The position numbers were made by a program, and so were the translations under genes. Shown here one piece after another: positions 45,613 to 55,052 of a DNA stretch of 64,000 nt. The stretch's first letter is position 1. Every line of letters starts with the position of its first letter. The notes beneath the pieces are model-generated. The model ran no database searches and was not told the DNA's origin. It saw only the letters and a list, made by a program, of their open reading frames with translations. The stretch comes from Pedobacter sp. AJM (lineage in GTDB: Bacteria; Bacteroidota; Bacteroidia; Sphingobacteriales; Sphingobacteriaceae): NCBI RefSeq assembly GCF_002197755.1, contig NZ_NHOT01000001.1:372001-436000 (forward strand). Reading direction: 5' to 3'.

Positions 45613-46654
45613 AATTGCTCGATTAAGGTTTTGTTTAAGATAGATAGTCGCTAATGTTGAAAAATCGTATAAGGTTACTTACTTGAATGCCCCTCCTTTC
45701 TTTTAGTGTCTGAATTTGTTGAGTACAATATATTTTGACAGATATTTCTGCTGGGCCACAATTGGCAATATGCATGCGGATATTTATAATTATTCATCAT
45801 CCTATTTATTTGCAATTACCAGCCTCTTAAAAATTTTTCACTACAACATCAATTAAGCTTATATAAAATCATTAACGATACAACTGTAAATACTTCCTTT
45901 TATTTTATTGTAATGCTATAAAAATGCAACATCAAACATCATGTTATACCAAATCATAAAGGACAGATTCAAATTGCTGTATAATTGCAGTACTTATCAA
46001 GAAATACACTTTTTGTTTTTTGCATGTATTGGCTTAAATACTCATTTACCCAAAAATGAATTTATAGAACAACTACATTTAATAATTTTTTATCCTACAT
46101 ATTTTAAAATATAAATCCTACATTTTTATTCATTTCAAAATTGAATATATTCAAAATTCAATTATACATTTTTAGCTGGTATAGACATTTAATCTTATGC
46201 TAAAAGGGCACTAAAAACCAATTTAACTATTGATTAGCAGTTCAAATGTATAGGCTTATCATTTTAGTTTAGGGTAATAATTATTAAATTAGCAGTTCAA
46301 ATGTTCAACAAAGATTAACTACACCCATCACCGCTTAAATAATTTTAAATACACATAAGTTAGTAGCATGTATGTGATTAATTACATCACGATAATTCTA
46401 TGAATAAAAGCCTATTTAATGACGTTGCGCGCAAGCTAGGGCTTACCAGGGAAACACTTTGCGGGAGATGTGAAATCCAAATTATTTCCGGCGACACCAA
46501 GACTGATGATCCATGTAGATGAGCAAATTCTTTTTGTATTGTCGTTTGCAAGGCCAACACAAATCAGTACAAAAATAATCCACTAAAAATCAAGCAGATA
46601 ATTTAAATATCGAATAAAATTTAGCTAAGCCTTTTGAAAAGCAAAAATATTGTA
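45613..46654. other. AT-rich spacer between GH30 gene and second tRNA cassette
   Basis: More than 1 kb with very low G+C and no long reading frame. It holds a 17-bp direct repeat (46233-46249 and 46288-46304), short ATCCTACAT and AATTCAATTATA repeats, and a 40-codon frame at 46400-46522. Probably the promoter region of the GH30 gene plus decayed DNA. Confidence 0.6.
46233..46304. repeat. 17-bp direct repeat pair
   Basis: ATTAGCAGTTCAAATGT occurs at 46233-46249 and again at 46288-46304, 55 bp apart, in otherwise featureless AT-rich DNA. Confidence 0.8.
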
Positions 46655-46662
46655 TACCTTTG
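46633..46662 (+). promoter_or_regulatory. Promoter of the second tRNA cassette
   Basis: TTTG (46633-46636), 18-bp spacer, TACCTTTG (46655-46662), a good Bacteroidota promoter 36 bp before the tRNA. Confidence 0.65.
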
Positions 46663-46698
46663 CACTCCTTCAAACAAAGAAAATTTGAAGCTATAGAG

Positions 46699-46771
<73 letters not shown>

Positions 46772-46773
46772 CT

Positions 46774-46854
46774 AAAAGTAGTCTGAAGTCATCAGTACCA
46801 AGTCCAAAGTCAGCTGACTCAAGACGAAGAACTATAAGACTCAGCACTTAAAAA
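46774..46854. repeat. Word-repeat spacer between the tRNAs, copy 2
   Basis: Diverged version of 40525-40606: AGTCTGAAGTCATCAGTACC then AAGTCCAAAGTC, and GACTCAAGACGAAG further on. The tRNAs on both sides stayed identical while this spacer changed. Confidence 0.7.
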
Positions 46855-46856
46855 AT

Positions 46857-46928
46857 GGCCCGTTCGTCTAGGGGTGAGGACGCCAGATTTTCATTCTGGA
46901 AACAGGGGTTCGATTCCCCTACGGGCTA
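46857..46928 (+). tRNA. tRNA-Glu (TTC), copy 2
   Basis: Same 72 bases as 40609-40680, anticodon TTC. Confidence 0.95.
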
Positions 46929-46930
46929 CG

Positions 46931-46963
46931 ATCCCGCTTTACGATAAGTAGAGCGGGATTTTT
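46931..46963 (+). terminator. Terminator of the second tRNA cassette
   Basis: ATCCCGCTTTAC pairs with GTAGAGCGGGAT and a T-run follows. It is unrelated in sequence to the terminator of the first cassette. Confidence 0.85.
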
Positions 46964-47136
46964 GCTTTTAAGTCCATAAAATAGCTGACCGGACATCCCA
47001 TTTCCTGAAATAATTATGTCTCTGATCTTGAATAATTACATTTTAAAGTTTAATTTTATTCAGAAAACATCAGGCATCATTACGCTGATCTAACCATTTA
47101 AATTAACACCTCAAACTCTCATCTAAAACGCCACTC

Positions 47137-48156
47137 ATGAGCTCCGTATTCAGAACATCCTATGCACCGGATGTAAAACCCGTGACCGACGATAAATTAA
47201 AAGAAATCCTCGCCCAACGAAAATGGCAAACCGTGGAGATTAAAATCTCCCATCAAGACCTCAAGGATAATATCCTTTTTTTGAACGATGCTGTTGTGAT
47301 CAGAGAAAGCCGGGAGGGTGTTCCACTCATGACTACCACAGGAATTTATGGTCCCATTAAAAAAGGCGATCAGGTGGTTTTAACGCCGAATGAAGGTACC
47401 GGAGTAAAGGTTATCTCCACGAACCCGCCTGAAGTCAGCCTGATTGAACAGCTGGAAACCCTTGCAGCTAACCATCAGCACGTTAAAGACGGTAATGCAG
47501 TTTTAGTTCATTCCAATTGGGTCAGCAGTGAAGATGGCGGGAAGCTACCCAATCTTGATCCCTCAGCGAACGTATTTGGCGCCACCGGCTCACTGTATGT
47601 GAATGAAAATGCAGTCATTTTCCCGGTGCTTGATGTGACCCATCCTGATTATGAGGAAACACTTGCCTTTTACGGCGCAAAATTGCTGAAGCCACAAGAA
47701 GCATTTTATCTGGGTTTTGAAGATACCTTATTTGGCATGGAATACGACACCTCTTTACCTGACTACATCCGTAACTATGCCCTCTCACCTATTGGTGGTG
47801 GTGGCCTGTTTGTGGAACACCATCCCTTCCCGCATATTTTTCTGCCCAAACCAACTATAAACGGAGAAGTTTTTTGTGAGGCGAAAGTTACACTGGGCCG
47901 TAAGGTTGAAGCTGCAGGGAAAAGTGATCCTCAGATCAGGTTTACCACATTCAGGATTCCTGCTGATGGATCAGCACTGGCCATTAAACCCTCTACCATC
48001 CACAATGACAGTTTTACCAACGGAAAATTAGCCGTTTTTGTAGCCAATACGCCAGCAGATACGGTGGCTTTCAGGCAAACAGCGCCGTTTGCGAACATCG
48101 TGGTAAAGGATCATGATCCCCAGGTCGAAATCCCGCAAACATCGAATTTTTATTAG
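47137..48156 (+). CDS. Unknown protein, possible cupin-like fold, next to the ligase operon
   Basis: 339-residue cytoplasmic protein that I do not recognise. It has no signal peptide. The second half is beta-rich with GGGGLFVEHHPFPHIFLPKP, FTTFRIPADGSALAIKPSTIHNDSF and LAVFVANTPADTVAFRQTAPF; the histidines and the PSTIHND turn resemble a cupin or sugar-binding beta barrel, but this is a guess. It is convergent with the four-gene operon at 48201-52362, the stops being 44 bp apart, so it may belong to the same pathway. Confidence 0.7.
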   Translation: MSSVFRTSYAPDVKPVTDDKLKEILAQRKWQTVEIKISHQDLKDNILFLNDAVVIRESREGVPLMTTTGIYGPIKKGDQVVLTPNEGTGVKVISTNPPEVSLIEQLETLAANHQHVKDGNAVLVHSNWVSSEDGGKLPNLDPSANVFGATGSLYVNENAVIFPVLDVTHPDYEETLAFYGAKLLKPQEAFYLGFEDTLFGMEYDTSLPDYIRNYALSPIGGGGLFVEHHPFPHIFLPKPTINGEVFCEAKVTLGRKVEAAGKSDPQIRFTTFRIPADGSALAIKPSTIHNDSFTNGKLAVFVANTPADTVAFRQTAPFANIVVKDHDPQVEIPQTSNFY

Positions 48157-48200
48157 GCATTGGAATAGAGATAAAATTAGTAGTCAAGATGCTGTTGCAA

Positions 48201-49364
48201 TCAATCCCTGTGATCCACAATCACAGGGGTTTTACCCGTGGTTTCATTGGTATAAAGCTGTAGATCATTGCTTACTAAAACTTCTAAATTTTTCACCTGG
48301 TAACCAAATATTTCATAGAGCTGCTGACGTTTTAGTTCCATATATTCTGCTTTGGCCATATCCATAAAATCGGTTACCAGCAAAAATTTTATGCCCGTAT
48401 GCCCTTCACCAGGAACAATCTGGATCTGGAACCTTTCCACATCCGCTAAAACAGCCTTAAAATCATCCAGGTCATAATTGCACTCGTTAAACATAAACGA
48501 TTGATGCTCCCGACCTTTTAACTCCAGGTAAGGTTGTCCGTTAATATCAATCCATTTGCCCGTATCACCGGTATTGTATCTAAAAATAGGGAAACGCTTC
48601 CGGAACAAATTGCTCACCAGCAAATTGCCATAACCATCAGCATCAGGCGCATGTACTTCAACTACCAGGCCGTCAATCATCCGGAATAACGACGGAGAGC
48701 GGCTGTAATTGCACCAGGCCCAGATGCCTGTTTCTGCTGAACCGTACAGTGAGTAAATTTGCCGGGTGCCGAAGACCTGTTCAAAAACCCCAATATGCGA
48801 TGGCGGCAGGAATTCTCCCCCGAACAAAAGATTTTCTATGGATAAATGAAGCTGATTTTTTTTCAGGTATTGGGCAAAAAGAAATAGTTTGGAAGGCGTA
48901 CCCAGCAATAAATTGGGTTTAAAATGCCGCGCCATATGATAGACATCTTCATAGGGCAGGCTGGCACTGGCCACCAGGGTGGTTGAATTGCACCTTTCCA
49001 GCAGGTCATCCATAATGGCGGCCGTGCGGTACATATCCATGTAGCCAAACAGATTGAGCGCAATGGTTTTCGGCGTAAATACCCCAGCCTGGTTTAAGAC
49101 TTTGGCCAGTACAGCCCGCTGCTCCAGGTTTTCGGCAATGTCTACAGGAAAAACCAACGGCTTCTGCGTAGAACCACCAGAGCGCACCAGGTAAACACCT
49201 TTGTCCTCCTGATGCAGATCAAAGTTTTCATGTAACTGCCTGATCAGTTCTTTTTTCCCGATTAGCGGGGCCTTTTGATAGGCCTCATAATCCTGGTAGT
49301 GGGATTTGAACAGTTCAGACCGGCGCACAAGCTGATAGTGCGCTTGAAGAAGAGTATTATTCAT
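48201..49364 (-). CDS. PaaK/CapK-like adenylate-forming enzyme
   Basis: 387-residue member of the AMP-binding family close to phenylacetate-CoA ligase and CapK proteins. Motifs are the phosphate loop SGGSTQKP at 62-69, SLYGSAETGIW, the ribose-binding YNTGDTG and ELKGREHQSF near the hinge. The lid domain is short. It would activate a carboxylic acid as the adenylate; the acceptor may be a CoA, a carrier or an amine. The start overlaps the upstream glycosyltransferase by 4 bp, and it is the last gene of the operon. Confidence 0.82.
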   Translation of the reverse strand: MNNTLLQAHYQLVRRSELFKSHYQDYEAYQKAPLIGKKELIRQLHENFDLHQEDKGVYLVRSGGSTQKPLVFPVDIAENLEQRAVLAKVLNQAGVFTPKTIALNLFGYMDMYRTAAIMDDLLERCNSTTLVASASLPYEDVYHMARHFKPNLLLGTPSKLFLFAQYLKKNQLHLSIENLLFGGEFLPPSHIGVFEQVFGTRQIYSLYGSAETGIWAWCNYSRSPSLFRMIDGLVVEVHAPDADGYGNLLVSNLFRKRFPIFRYNTGDTGKWIDINGQPYLELKGREHQSFMFNECNYDLDDFKAVLADVERFQIQIVPGEGHTGIKFLLVTDFMDMAKAEYMELKRQQLYEIFGYQVKNLEVLVSNDLQLYTNETTGKTPVIVDHRD

Positions 49365-50290
49365 GATTTAAAATTCATTTTAAGCAGCAGATAGCCCAGG
49401 TATGGTTTCAAAAACCAACGGTGATACCATACAAAGCACATTTTCTGATGGTTGGATGTCAAATTTTGCAAGGCATGTTTATACCAGCGTTCACCAATCA
49501 TACCCATCAATAAGCGATCATGCTTATCATTGCTGTTGATATACCTTGAAATTACCGGTGGCAGTTCAACCTGCTTAAAATGCGTATAGTTTTTGCGCGA
49601 TAAGCTACCCGGCACTTCATTCACATAAAGATAAGCTCCGGTTTGCAGGGCAATTTTTCCCGGCACCTTGTTCACAATTCCTTTGAGCACCCGGTACCAG
49701 AAATCAATACCTTCATTTAATTGTGCTTCAGCACTATAGTAGTGACCATTAATCCATTTTCTTCTGGTGATGACATTGCTCCCCACCCCCATAATAAAGT
49801 GTGGCGAACTTACTGCCCTTAAAGGGTCCTGAATCAGATAAAGATCCGGTGCAATGGGTTCAATGTATTGTTTTAAGGGATCCAGATCAGGGTATATTTC
49901 CCTGCCGGGCATAAAGGTGATGTTGAGTACCATAAAATCGAGTTCATGTCTGCTGAATGCCTCCGCGGCCATTTCAAGCAAGCGCGGATGGTATTCATCA
50001 TCTGCATCCAAAAAACTGATCAGTGTACTGCTGCTGGCCGCAAAACCAACATTGCGTGCATGGCCTGGTCCCTTATTTTCTGGCAGCTCAATTATTTGTA
50101 TCCGGCAAGCGCCAAATTTAGTTGTATGATGATGCAAAAACTCACGGGTAATGGAAAGACCATGGTCTGTACTGGCATCATCCACAATAATCAACTCCTC
50201 CGGCAGTTTGTGCTGGCGGAGGAGTGATTGCAGCGTTTGAGCAATGTAGGCCGCTTTATTAAATAAGGGAATGATTACAGCATGCGTCAT
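49361..50290 (-). CDS. Family 2 glycosyltransferase
   Basis: 309-residue GT-A fold enzyme. The nucleotide-sugar site starts VIIPLFNKAAYIAQTL, then IIVDDASTDHG, and the metal-binding DADDE at 95-99. There is no transmembrane helix, so it is a soluble or membrane-peripheral enzyme. The acceptor is unknown; being between an adenylating enzyme and an ATP-grasp ligase suggests a glycosylated small molecule or peptide. It overlaps both neighbours by 4 bp (ATGA). Confidence 0.9.
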   Translation of the reverse strand: MTHAVIIPLFNKAAYIAQTLQSLLRQHKLPEELIIVDDASTDHGLSITREFLHHHTTKFGACRIQIIELPENKGPGHARNVGFAASSSTLISFLDADDEYHPRLLEMAAEAFSRHELDFMVLNITFMPGREIYPDLDPLKQYIEPIAPDLYLIQDPLRAVSSPHFIMGVGSNVITRRKWINGHYYSAEAQLNEGIDFWYRVLKGIVNKVPGKIALQTGAYLYVNEVPGSLSRKNYTHFKQVELPPVISRYINSNDKHDRLLMGMIGERWYKHALQNLTSNHQKMCFVWYHRWFLKPYLGYLLLKMNFKS

Positions 50291-51534
50291 ACAGATGATT
50301 CAGACATCATGGCCGGGAAAATTACGCCCCTGCCCTGGTGAACATTAACTACATGCTCTGCTGAACCACGAAACAGGCCCGGGCCAAAAGAGTGGCCATT
50401 ATAACACAATAACATCCCCACCAGATTGATCATAGTCTGCTCTGAACCACTACCATACTTAAACCAGCGTTGCGGCACATATTGTTGCACCATATATTCC
50501 GGCCATTGGTTATCGATAATAGCTGTCCAAACCCCGGCATCGCAGTCATTTTTTACAAACATATCAATCCCACGGCCTCCGCTATTGCGTTTCAGTACCC
50601 AGTTTAGCGGTGAATGGCTTACTTCTGCCCTTTTCTCAGCGCTATGCAGGTTGTATGTCGGGATCAGAAAAGACCTTAAAAACCGGTATTCTTCTTCCGA
50701 CAGATGATCCGACATCATGGCTTCATCATACAAAACCGCCAGGATGCGCTTGTCATGCACTAGAATCAGCGTACGCACATCATTAAAGTAGTTGCCCTGA
50801 TTGATAATCAGTTTCAACACTTCCGGATCGAAATTGCGCAGTTCCTCCCTATCCATTTCAAAAATAAACTGACTCACAGGCCGGCCATTTAACATGACGA
50901 TTCCGTTTTGATGCGTCAGTTGCGAGGGGTTTGCAGAAAGGTAATCCAGCCCCTGCTTACCTAACTCATCCAGCAGGTAAAATACTTCAGTCCCCTTTTC
51001 ACGGTCGTGCACCAACACAATAGGCGTACTGCTGTTAAATTGATCAAAAATGCTTGCTATAAAATCCTGCTGGGCAGGAACAGCTTCCAGCGATGGCAGC
51101 TGACCTTTTGTACCAGCTTCAGTAATGATATTAAGGTAATAACTGATCATCCATCCGTTAATGGGATACCTGGCACCTATTTCACAAATTTTAATGCCGC
51201 CATCTTCTGCCTGTAGAAAATCAGGACGGTACATACCCACTTCATAAGGTTGTGCTTGTGCCATTTGCAAAATACGGTTCAGGTCTTCATCGAAGTTATA
51301 AATGGCACGGATCCTTTCATCTTCAAAGTAGGCATTTACAATACCTGTTAATGCCTTGTTCAAAATCCGGCATAACTGTTCCATCCGCATAATTTCCCTG
51401 CGTTCTACCGCAACAGGCACCGGCGAAAAAGAATCAGCCCCGTTACATGGTATTTCACCCAGGTATTTGATCAGCATTTCATTCAGGAAATCCCTGCTAC
51501 AAATGGTGTGTCCTGCTATAAGTTCGCCTGTCAT
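50287..51534 (-). CDS. ATP-grasp-like ligase (permuted type)
   Basis: 415-residue protein. The N-terminal half holds YRPDFLQAEDGGIKICEIGARYPINGW, the style of circularly permuted ATP-grasp enzymes such as glutathionylspermidine synthase relatives. A Rossmann-like part follows (PIVLVHDREKGTEVFYLLDELGKQGL), then the ATP-binding segment NWVLKRNSGGRGIDMFV and YMVQQYVPQRWF. This family joins a carboxylate to an amine with ATP. The substrate is unknown. It starts 3 bp after the helical protein gene and overlaps the glycosyltransferase gene. Confidence 0.75.
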   Translation of the reverse strand: MTGELIAGHTICSRDFLNEMLIKYLGEIPCNGADSFSPVPVAVERREIMRMEQLCRILNKALTGIVNAYFEDERIRAIYNFDEDLNRILQMAQAQPYEVGMYRPDFLQAEDGGIKICEIGARYPINGWMISYYLNIITEAGTKGQLPSLEAVPAQQDFIASIFDQFNSSTPIVLVHDREKGTEVFYLLDELGKQGLDYLSANPSQLTHQNGIVMLNGRPVSQFIFEMDREELRNFDPEVLKLIINQGNYFNDVRTLILVHDKRILAVLYDEAMMSDHLSEEEYRFLRSFLIPTYNLHSAEKRAEVSHSPLNWVLKRNSGGRGIDMFVKNDCDAGVWTAIIDNQWPEYMVQQYVPQRWFKYGSGSEQTMINLVGMLLCYNGHSFGPGLFRGSAEHVVNVHQGRGVIFPAMMSESSV

Positions 51535-51537
51535 TCC

Positions 51538-52362
51538 TTAAGCAATTTCTTCCATCACCGGTTCTAAACTGGCACTGATGGTTTCCATTACGGCTGCTTT
51601 TTTACTTAAATAATCGGCAACAATTTCACGGAGGTCATAATTAGCCAGGCTTACATTCATCGCTTTTACATAGTGATTGATGGCATTCACGGCATAAAAG
51701 AAATGGTTTTTCTCTGTTGGGCCGCAGTGTACGGATATCCAGGCCAGGGTATGTTTTAACGTATCTTTATCGAAACCAAAATCATCTTCCAGCCAGCGTG
51801 TAAACTTAGGCAATATAAATTCTACTTCGCCGTGTGTGTAAATTTCATGTACAAGCGTGGTTAATAAGCCAATCATTAAATCTTTGTTGCGCAACGAGTT
51901 CTGGTCTTTCCAGTATTTAAAAGCACGGGCACTTGGATCCAGGTATTGCCTTAATAACCAGCCATCATCACCACATGTATTGGTAGCCATCGTATAAAAC
52001 AAATCAGAATGTAATACCTTTCCTACTACAGCAAGGTCTTCATCCACAATTCTGTTTAAATTGGCCACTGATTTGAAAAGTTGAGCCTCATCGGCTACAG
52101 GTGCATTTTTATGGATCAGCATCGTCATGCGGTTACTTAATCCGGCAACAGTAACAGCACTGTTGTTGGTTTGGCTCCAGCTATGGAAAAAGGGTTTAAG
52201 ATGGTCCCTGTCATGCGGGATTGCCGTCAGTTTGGTAAAACTTTCTTCGATGGTCGTAAAATGTTCTTCCTGTTGCGGAAAATAAGTAAGCAGTTGTTGT
52301 TTCAACGGAGATTCCTCCATTCCTTCAAGCACCGGAAGGATAATTGATAATAGATTTTTCAC
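51538..52362 (-). CDS. Helical His/Glu-rich protein, possible heme-oxygenase-like diiron enzyme
   Basis: 274-residue, almost all-helical, cytoplasmic protein heading the operon. I do not recognise a named family. Candidate metal ligands are grouped on helices: Glu108 and His118 in VDEDLAVVGKVLH, His172, Glu173, His177 and Glu179 in VHEIYTHGEVEF, and Glu217, His220 and His230 in GPTEKNHFFYAVNAINHY. This pattern resembles TenA/PqqC-like and diiron oxidase (HDO) proteins, but no alignment was possible. It may supply an oxidative step for the pathway. Confidence 0.6.
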   Translation of the reverse strand: MKNLLSIILPVLEGMEESPLKQQLLTYFPQQEEHFTTIEESFTKLTAIPHDRDHLKPFFHSWSQTNNSAVTVAGLSNRMTMLIHKNAPVADEAQLFKSVANLNRIVDEDLAVVGKVLHSDLFYTMATNTCGDDGWLLRQYLDPSARAFKYWKDQNSLRNKDLMIGLLTTLVHEIYTHGEVEFILPKFTRWLEDDFGFDKDTLKHTLAWISVHCGPTEKNHFFYAVNAINHYVKAMNVSLANYDLREIVADYLSKKAAVMETISASLEPVMEEIA

Positions 52363-52931
52363 AATTGATTGAGTTAAATTAGAAATAAAAATTTAGATGA
52401 CTATATAATGAGATGATCTTAATTTTATCTGAAATTGATAAACGAAAGCAGCTTATTATTAAACGTGAAGTGATTATAAATCCTGACTAAAAGGCTAATA
52501 TTTATAAATAAAAGGCATAACCCCTTAAAAACAAAACGTTAAGTGGCGTTGACAAAAAAACGGCGCGTAAGGATAACGAAAGCAGATAAAGAATGAGCGT
52601 ATTGCATTGAGTTTGAGCGTTTGGTTTATTTACAAAACAGATTTGTTACACATAGATACAAACTTTATTATAGAAATAAAAAAAATATTTACAAAAATTG
52701 TATTTAAAATCCTGCTGTAAATGTACCGTAAGTTTTATAAATTTATTCCTGGCAACCTCAATAAAATATGATGTCCTCTGCTAGCATAAGCTTGGGTTAT
52801 TTTAAATGTCCATCAAGCAGATTAAAACGAGATAAGGCAGGGGTAACTTTTAGAATAAACCATGGGCTATTTCATTGCAGATTAAATGAATGTATTTAAA
52901 CCCGCAAATTTAATTATACTGCTTGCTGATG
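52363..52931. other. Spacer upstream of the four-gene operon
   Basis: 569 bp of AT-rich DNA. It must hold the operon promoter on the minus strand, but no clear TTTG/TAnnTTTG pair was found, and no gene, hairpin or repeat stands out. Confidence 0.5.
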
Positions 52932-54038
52932 CTAAAATACAGCCTCAAAATTTAAGGTATCATGAATAATTTCATATTCAAACCTTACCATCTCTTTTTT
53001 GTAAGTAAGCATTTGAACCTTTAATTGTTCAAATGCTACCTTTAAACTACCCGAATCCTCAATACACTGAATATCACTCCCTCTTGAACACAATTGTCCA
53101 TCTAACATCAAAATAGAAAACTCACCTCTGTTGCTTTGGCTTTTGATCTTGGCAGTTGAAAAGCGGAGCAAAAGTATCGTCAGCGGAATTAATGCCGTAG
53201 CGGAAACATCCATATCTTTTATTCCCTTTTCGATTTTTAAACGCAACGGCATTTTTTCGGGAAACATGATCTGATCCATTTTAATCAGGTTGCTAACCAG
53301 AACTAATTCTTTCTCCAGCTTAGTGCTCTTCGCCGTATCCGGATCAATATAATAGCGCACTAAATCTGTAGAAAAATAAGAGAAAAGGGCAAGATCAGGA
53401 TCTTTATCCGCCAGCTTTAAATAAATAAAATTTAAACAACTAAACAGGTGATGCATATTTTGATGTGTATACAATAAGCCGGGAAGCCGTTGTTGCAAGG
53501 GGCTCTTGCCATTGGATGACAAGGTAAGCTCATTAAAATAAGACTCCAGTAACATCTGCCTTTGCTGACGTTCTTTAATAAACCTGAATAAATAACAGTA
53601 GCCTAATGCACAAAGCATAAAAAACACACCACGGTACAGGTAACCTGAAAATATTTTGATGTTGCTACGCGCTGAACTTTGCTTTACCTCATATTGAATT
53701 AATATTACATCATCTAACAAAAATTTCAGCAACATAAAAGCGATTAAACTAACAGCTACACCAAAAGGAATTCGCCACCAGTCATGGAAATCAGATCGCC
53801 ATGCCCAGTTTAAAATCACCCTGGCAAAAACGTAAAAAAAAGTAACATTTGCGGCCGAATGAAAAACTAAAGCTTTTAAATCAGGCATTTGAAGTTCCAT
53901 CCCGATGAGCAATAAGTTTTCATATAGTATAAAAACTATCCAGCAGACTATATGAATACGATAATTTTTTACCAATCTCAATAATTTCCTGATTACCCTC
54001 ATATTCAGTTTCGTATGATCAATATGCCATCTGGTCAT
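52932..54038 (-). CDS. LytS-like sensor kinase with degenerate ATP-binding region
   Basis: 368-residue membrane protein with about four transmembrane helices (about 27-155) and a cytoplasmic His-kinase region. The kinase motif that normally reads NPHFLFNxLN is here NMHHLFSCLN, keeping His196. The usual N-box (VENAIKHG) is replaced by LLLRFSTAKIK, and no DxGxG motif remains after it. It therefore looks unable to bind ATP well. It may act as a signal-binding partner of the LytTR regulator upstream. The start could also be Met13 (54002). Confidence 0.78.
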   Translation of the reverse strand: MTRWHIDHTKLNMRVIRKLLRLVKNYRIHIVCWIVFILYENLLLIGMELQMPDLKALVFHSAANVTFFYVFARVILNWAWRSDFHDWWRIPFGVAVSLIAFMLLKFLLDDVILIQYEVKQSSARSNIKIFSGYLYRGVFFMLCALGYCYLFRFIKERQQRQMLLESYFNELTLSSNGKSPLQQRLPGLLYTHQNMHHLFSCLNFIYLKLADKDPDLALFSYFSTDLVRYYIDPDTAKSTKLEKELVLVSNLIKMDQIMFPEKMPLRLKIEKGIKDMDVSATALIPLTILLLRFSTAKIKSQSNRGEFSILMLDGQLCSRGSDIQCIEDSGSLKVAFEQLKVQMLTYKKEMVRFEYEIIHDTLNFEAVF

Positions 54039-54299
54039 AATTTATCTTTTTTATTCCACCATCCAATTAAGTTCGCAGCGGAAATAGAAACCATTTGCAG
54101 TATTTATTTCCATTTCTATTATTTATTCAGATCTATATGAAAAAAGCAAAATGCAATTTAGGCGCAAAAACAGTTTTTGTTTTTAAATCAAGAAAGAAGG
54201 AAACAAACAAACCATCTACAGACACCAGTATTACCACGAGCGTACTCACCACGCATTAAAGTTTAGTATTGTTATTTATGGTTACGATTTGAAAACCGG

Positions 54300-55052
54300 T
54301 TATGGCCGGTTTTTGAGTATTTTTTGCTGAATATAATTGAAAAAAGCAGTTCGGTATTGCGGACTAATTGACGCCATATAATCATTTTGAAGATAAACAA
54401 GGTTAGCGGATACATTCTTGATGGCATTTAACCTAATGATATGCGACTTATGTATTCTCATAAACCGCTTGTCACCTTTAAGGTCGTTCATAACCCTGCC
54501 AATCCCGGCGCTCACTACATAATCAGCTTTTGTTGTAAAAACATGAACCTGATTTTTCTCTGCACTAAATAAAATGATGCTGGCTATATCTAACCTGAGG
54601 TATTGACCTTTTACACCTGTCAATACGTATAGTCCGTCATCCGTTACATCAGCTATTAAGCGCACATCTTTTTGATGAAAATGCTGAAGTTGATTAATCT
54701 GAGTGAAGGTATCAATCAGATTAATTGCCGTAACAGGCTTAATGAAATATTGCATCGCATTTACTTCAAATGCATCTAAGGAATATTCGCGAAAGGCAGT
54801 TACGAAAACGATAAACCGAACTTTTCCCTGAATCCGTTTAGCCAGTTCCAGCCCGGAGAGTAGCGGCATATCAATATCTAAAAAAGCGATGTCAATAACC
54901 TCGTTTTGTAGCAGTATATCCCTGAGGGCAAGTTGCGGATCAGTATAGCTTTTTTGGAGGATGAACCACTGATGATCCTGCAGAAGTGCAGAAAGTATAT
55001 TGATCGCCTCAAGATCGTCATCAACAACAATACATTGTAATTTTTCGTCCAT
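54300..55052 (-). CDS. LytTR family response regulator
   Basis: 250-residue regulator. The receiver domain (about 1-120) has acidic VVDDD, phosphoacceptor Asp59 in FLDIDMP, Thr85 (VTAF) and Lys105 (FIKP). The C-terminal LytTR DNA-binding domain (about 145-250) includes ILFSAEKNQVHVFT and FMRIHKSHIIRLNAI. It lies upstream of the LytS-like gene on the same strand with a 261-bp gap, so the two may still be one system. Targets are not visible. Confidence 0.92.
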   Translation of the reverse strand: MDEKLQCIVVDDDLEAINILSALLQDHQWFILQKSYTDPQLALRDILLQNEVIDIAFLDIDMPLLSGLELAKRIQGKVRFIVFVTAFREYSLDAFEVNAMQYFIKPVTAINLIDTFTQINQLQHFHQKDVRLIADVTDDGLYVLTGVKGQYLRLDIASIILFSAEKNQVHVFTTKADYVVSAGIGRVMNDLKGDKRFMRIHKSHIIRLNAIKNVSANLVYLQNDYMASISPQYRTAFFNYIQQKILKNRP

